Assembly (NCBI GenBank): GCA_945876515.1
Contig: CAMCPF010000129.1
Span: 1 to 7,909, forward strand
DNA: 7,909 nt
Reading direction: 5' to 3'
Source: Candidatus Kuenenia stuttgartensis
GTDB taxonomy: Bacteria > Planctomycetota > Planctomycetia > Pirellulales > UBA1268
The notes below the pieces were generated by a model. The model was not told the origin of the DNA. It did no database searches and saw only the letters and a list, made by a program, of their open reading frames with translations. Each line of letters begins with the position of its first letter. The first letter of the stretch is position 1. This document shows positions 6,268-7,909 of this stretch, in pieces. A program made the position numbers and the translations under genes.

Positions 6268-6551
6268 GGAATGGGCCGGGGATTGAACCGGTCCAGGGCC
6301 CTGCGACCCAAGAGGAGCGGTCTGCGGGTGAACCTAGCGGCCGGGCTTGAGGCCCGCAAACAGCCGGGCCGCGACGTGCGTGCCAAATCTGTTTCACATA
6401 ATGCGGCGTCCGATGTCGCGACCTGACGTTACCGAATAAAACCCCCCGGGAGCGTGATATAGTCTTGGGAGTCTGCCCGCCGGTTAGGGAGCGGCCTTGG
6501 GGAGGTCGCCGCGGCGGAGTGGGATCGAGTGGCTCGGGCTTAGCCTTCTTC
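6268..6551. other. Divergent intergenic region between the nucleotidyltransferase and asparagine synthetase-like genes
   Basis: These 284 bp separate a minus-strand start (6267) from a plus-strand start (6552), so promoters in both directions are expected. The part from about 6380 to 6465 is visibly more AT-rich than its surroundings. It contains an 8-bp palindrome GTCGCGAC at 6415-6422 and a plausible plus-strand extended -10 near 6458. A small hairpin (CGGGC, TTGAG, GCCCG) lies at 6342-6356. I find no convincing minus-strand promoter and no protein-coding signal. Confidence 0.6.
6455..6463 (+). promoter_or_regulatory. Candidate extended -10 promoter for the asparagine synthetase-like gene
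   Basis: The sequence TGATATAGT is an extended -10 (TG, one base, TATAGT) in the AT-rich part of the intergenic region. The position 17 bp upstream holds AATAAA (6435-6440), a poor -35, but extended -10 promoters can work without one. It would give a leader of roughly 80 nt before the ATG at 6552. Assignment rests on motif match only. Confidence 0.4.
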
Positions 6552-7909
6552 ATGTGCGGCATTTGCGGGGTGATCGGGTTTCCGGCCGAGCAAGGCCGCG
6601 CCGCCGCGGAGCGGATGGCGCGGGCCATGATCCATCGTGGCCCCGACGACGACGGCTTCGCCGAGATGCCGCTCACGGGTGATCCGGCCGGCCCGGTCGC
6701 CGCGTTCGGCTTCCGCCGGCTGGCGATCCTCGATCTCTCGCCGGCCGGCCACCAGCCGATGGTGAATCCCGCCACGGGCGACGTGCTCGTCTTCAACGGC
6801 GAGATCTACAACTTCGCCGACCTCCGGGCCCGGCTGCAGGCGAAGGGGCACGCGTTTCGCTCCACGGGTGACTCGGAGGTCCTGCTCCATGCGCTCTCGG
6901 AGTGGGGTGAGGCGGCCCTCGACGAGCTCGACGGGATGTTTGCCTTCGCCTTCTACCAGGCCGCCACGCGGCGAGTGCTGCTGGCCCGCGGGCCGCTGGG
7001 CATCAAGCCGCTCTATCTGGCCCGCGTGCGCAACGCCGTCGTGTTTGCGAGCGAGGTGCGGGCGGTGCTCGCCTCCGGGCTCGTGCCCAACGATCCTGAC
7101 CCGGCCGGGATCGCCACCTTCTTCGCCTACGGCGCGCCGCAGGATCCGCTCACGGTGCACCGGTTCGTGAAGTCGCTGCCAGCCGGCGCGCTCCAGTGGA
7201 TCGGCCTCGACGACCTCCGGGGCGAGCCCGCTCCCAGCCGCCGCTACTGGCGGTTTCCGCAGGTCGATCCGGCGCTATCCTCCATCGCCAGAGCCCCCGC
7301 GGCCACGTTCGACCTGCTGGCCGGCTCGATCAAGCGGCAGTGCGTGGCAGATGTGCCGCTCGGGGTGTTTCTCTCCGCCGGCATCGACAGCGCCGCGATC
7401 GCGGCCCTGGCCCAGCCCCAGCACGGCGCGGTGCAGACCTTCAGCGTGGGCTTCGAGGTGCGCGGGGAGGAAGACGAGACGGCCGCCGCCGCCCAGACGG
7501 CCGCCATGCTCGGCACGCGTCACTTCCAGACGATCGTGGACGACGACTGGGCCGTGAGCCAGTTCACGGAGTGGCTGCGGTCGGCCGACCGGCCGAGCAT
7601 CGACGGGCTGAACACGTTCATCGTGAGCGGGGCGGCCCGGGATCGGGGGATCACGGTCGCGCTCTCGGGCCTCGGCGCCGACGAGCTCTTCGGTGGCTAT
7701 GCGATCTTCGACCGGGCCGCCAAGCTCCGCCGCCTGCTGCGGCCGCTGGCGTGGGTGCCCCGGTGGGCCAAGCGGGCCGCGGCCGCGGTGGCCTTTGCCC
7801 CGTTGCCGGCGATGAAGCGGTCGAAGGCGATCGAGATGGTGGCCCGCGGGGCATCGCCGGCCGATGTCGCCGTCTTCGCCCGGCGGCTCTACCTCGACGA
7901 CCGGATGGC
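6552..7909 (+). CDS. asnB: Asparagine synthetase (glutamine-hydrolysing) family protein, 3' truncated by window edge
   Basis: This cytoplasmic amidotransferase family converts aspartate, glutamine and ATP to asparagine. Paralogues modify other carboxylates, often in cell-surface polymer clusters. The frame is open for 452 codons and runs off the right edge. Complete AsnB proteins are about 550-650 residues. The N-terminal glutaminase domain (about 2-200) has catalytic C2 after Met removal, HRGPDDDG (28-35), R56, NGEIYN (82-87) and GD at 106-107. The synthetase domain starts near 250 with the ATP-binding loop SAGIDS (275-280, SGGxDS in classic enzymes), then SGLGADELFGGY (372-383). The usual Arg-Asp motif before GIKPLY is RGPLGIKPLY (146-155), with the conserved Asp replaced by Gly147. 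The start at 6552 is fixed because the Cys must be residue 2. No Shine-Dalgarno is visible. The missing C-terminus prevents deciding between true AsnB and a pathway-specific paralogue. Confidence 0.9.
   Translation, partial: MCGICGVIGFPAEQGRAAAERMARAMIHRGPDDDGFAEMPLTGDPAGPVAAFGFRRLAILDLSPAGHQPMVNPATGDVLVFNGEIYNFADLRARLQAKGHAFRSTGDSEVLLHALSEWGEAALDELDGMFAFAFYQAATRRVLLARGPLGIKPLYLARVRNAVVFASEVRAVLASGLVPNDPDPAGIATFFAYGAPQDPLTVHRFVKSLPAGALQWIGLDDLRGEPAPSRRYWRFPQVDPALSSIARAPAATFDLLAGSIKRQCVADVPLGVFLSAGIDSAAIAALAQPQHGAVQTFSVGFEVRGEEDETAAAAQTAAMLGTRHFQTIVDDDWAVSQFTEWLRSADRPSIDGLNTFIVSGAARDRGITVALSGLGADELFGGYAIFDRAAKLRRLLRPLAWVPRWAKRAAAAVAFAPLPAMKRSKAIEMVARGASPADVAVFARRLYLDDRM

Noticed and set aside
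6272..6310. tRNA-like signal on the minus strand: GGTTCAATCC next to CGGCCCA, which pairs with TGGGTCG over 7 bp including one G-U.
   Set aside because: The paired ends span only about 39 nt, the T-stem does not pair well, and no anticodon or D-arm can be placed. It is probably a chance structure in the 5' region of the nucleotidyltransferase gene.
6531..6550. GGCT/AGCC hairpin followed by TTCTT just before the asnB start, as a possible terminator.
   Set aside because: A 4-bp stem and a short mixed tract are too weak, and the site is 2 nt from the start codon of a gene on the same strand.
5759..6796. Upstream extension of the small basic protein frame into a 413-residue protein.
   Set aside because: The extra part shadows the nucleotidyltransferase in another frame and runs through the intergenic region and the antisense of asnB. 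The ATG at 5758 with GAGGG explains the gene better.
6540..7160. A 206-codon minus-strand open frame opposite the asparagine synthetase-like gene.
   Set aside because: The plus-strand frame has all glutaminase motifs in order. The antisense frame has no recognisable feature.

Overview
The window is about 7.9 kb of very GC-rich DNA with strong third-position G/C bias. Genes are tightly packed and several starts lack a Shine-Dalgarno sequence. These traits, and the gene content, suggest a high-GC Gram-negative environmental bacterium. A planctomycete is my best guess, but it is an inference from style and not proven by any marker gene here.

Layout. (1) 3-839, plus strand: C-terminal part of a SulP-family anion transporter, cut by the left window edge. 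(2) 830-3136, minus strand: a 768-residue fusion of a SulP transporter, a STAS domain and a beta-carbonic anhydrase. It converges on gene 1, and their ends overlap by 10 nt. (3) 3173-3850, minus: a stand-alone beta-carbonic anhydrase of the allosteric (type II) kind. (4) 3934-5508, minus: an Nramp-related membrane transporter whose metal-binding motifs are both replaced. (5) 5555-5758, minus: a 67-residue basic protein of unknown function. (6) 5761-6267, minus: a nucleotidyltransferase-fold protein 2 nt upstream of gene 5. (7) 6268-6551: a divergent intergenic region with a plausible plus-strand promoter. (8) 6552-7909, plus: an asparagine synthetase (glutamine-hydrolysing) family protein, cut by the right edge.

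How the genes may work together. Genes 1-3 form an inorganic-carbon/anion block: two related SulP transporters plus two carbonic anhydrase domains of different subclasses, one soluble and one tethered to a transporter. The simplest reading is bicarbonate uptake or CO2/HCO3- balancing at the membrane. All five minus-strand genes run in the same direction with gaps of 2 to 83 nt (2, 46, 83 and 36 nt in transcription order), so co-transcription from the 6268-6551 region is possible. A perfect 9-bp GC-only inverted repeat directly before the Nramp-like start could separate the nucleotidyltransferase pair from the transporter/carbonic anhydrase genes. The nucleotidyltransferase and its small partner look like a two-gene module of the toxin-antitoxin or defence-accessory type, but no function is demonstrated.

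The least ordinary items are the Nramp-like protein with both metal motifs replaced and a coiled-coil insertion, the nucleotidyltransferase/small-protein pair, and the convergent SulP paralogues with two carbonic anhydrase subclasses. I see no CRISPR array, insertion sequence, rRNA or convincing tRNA.
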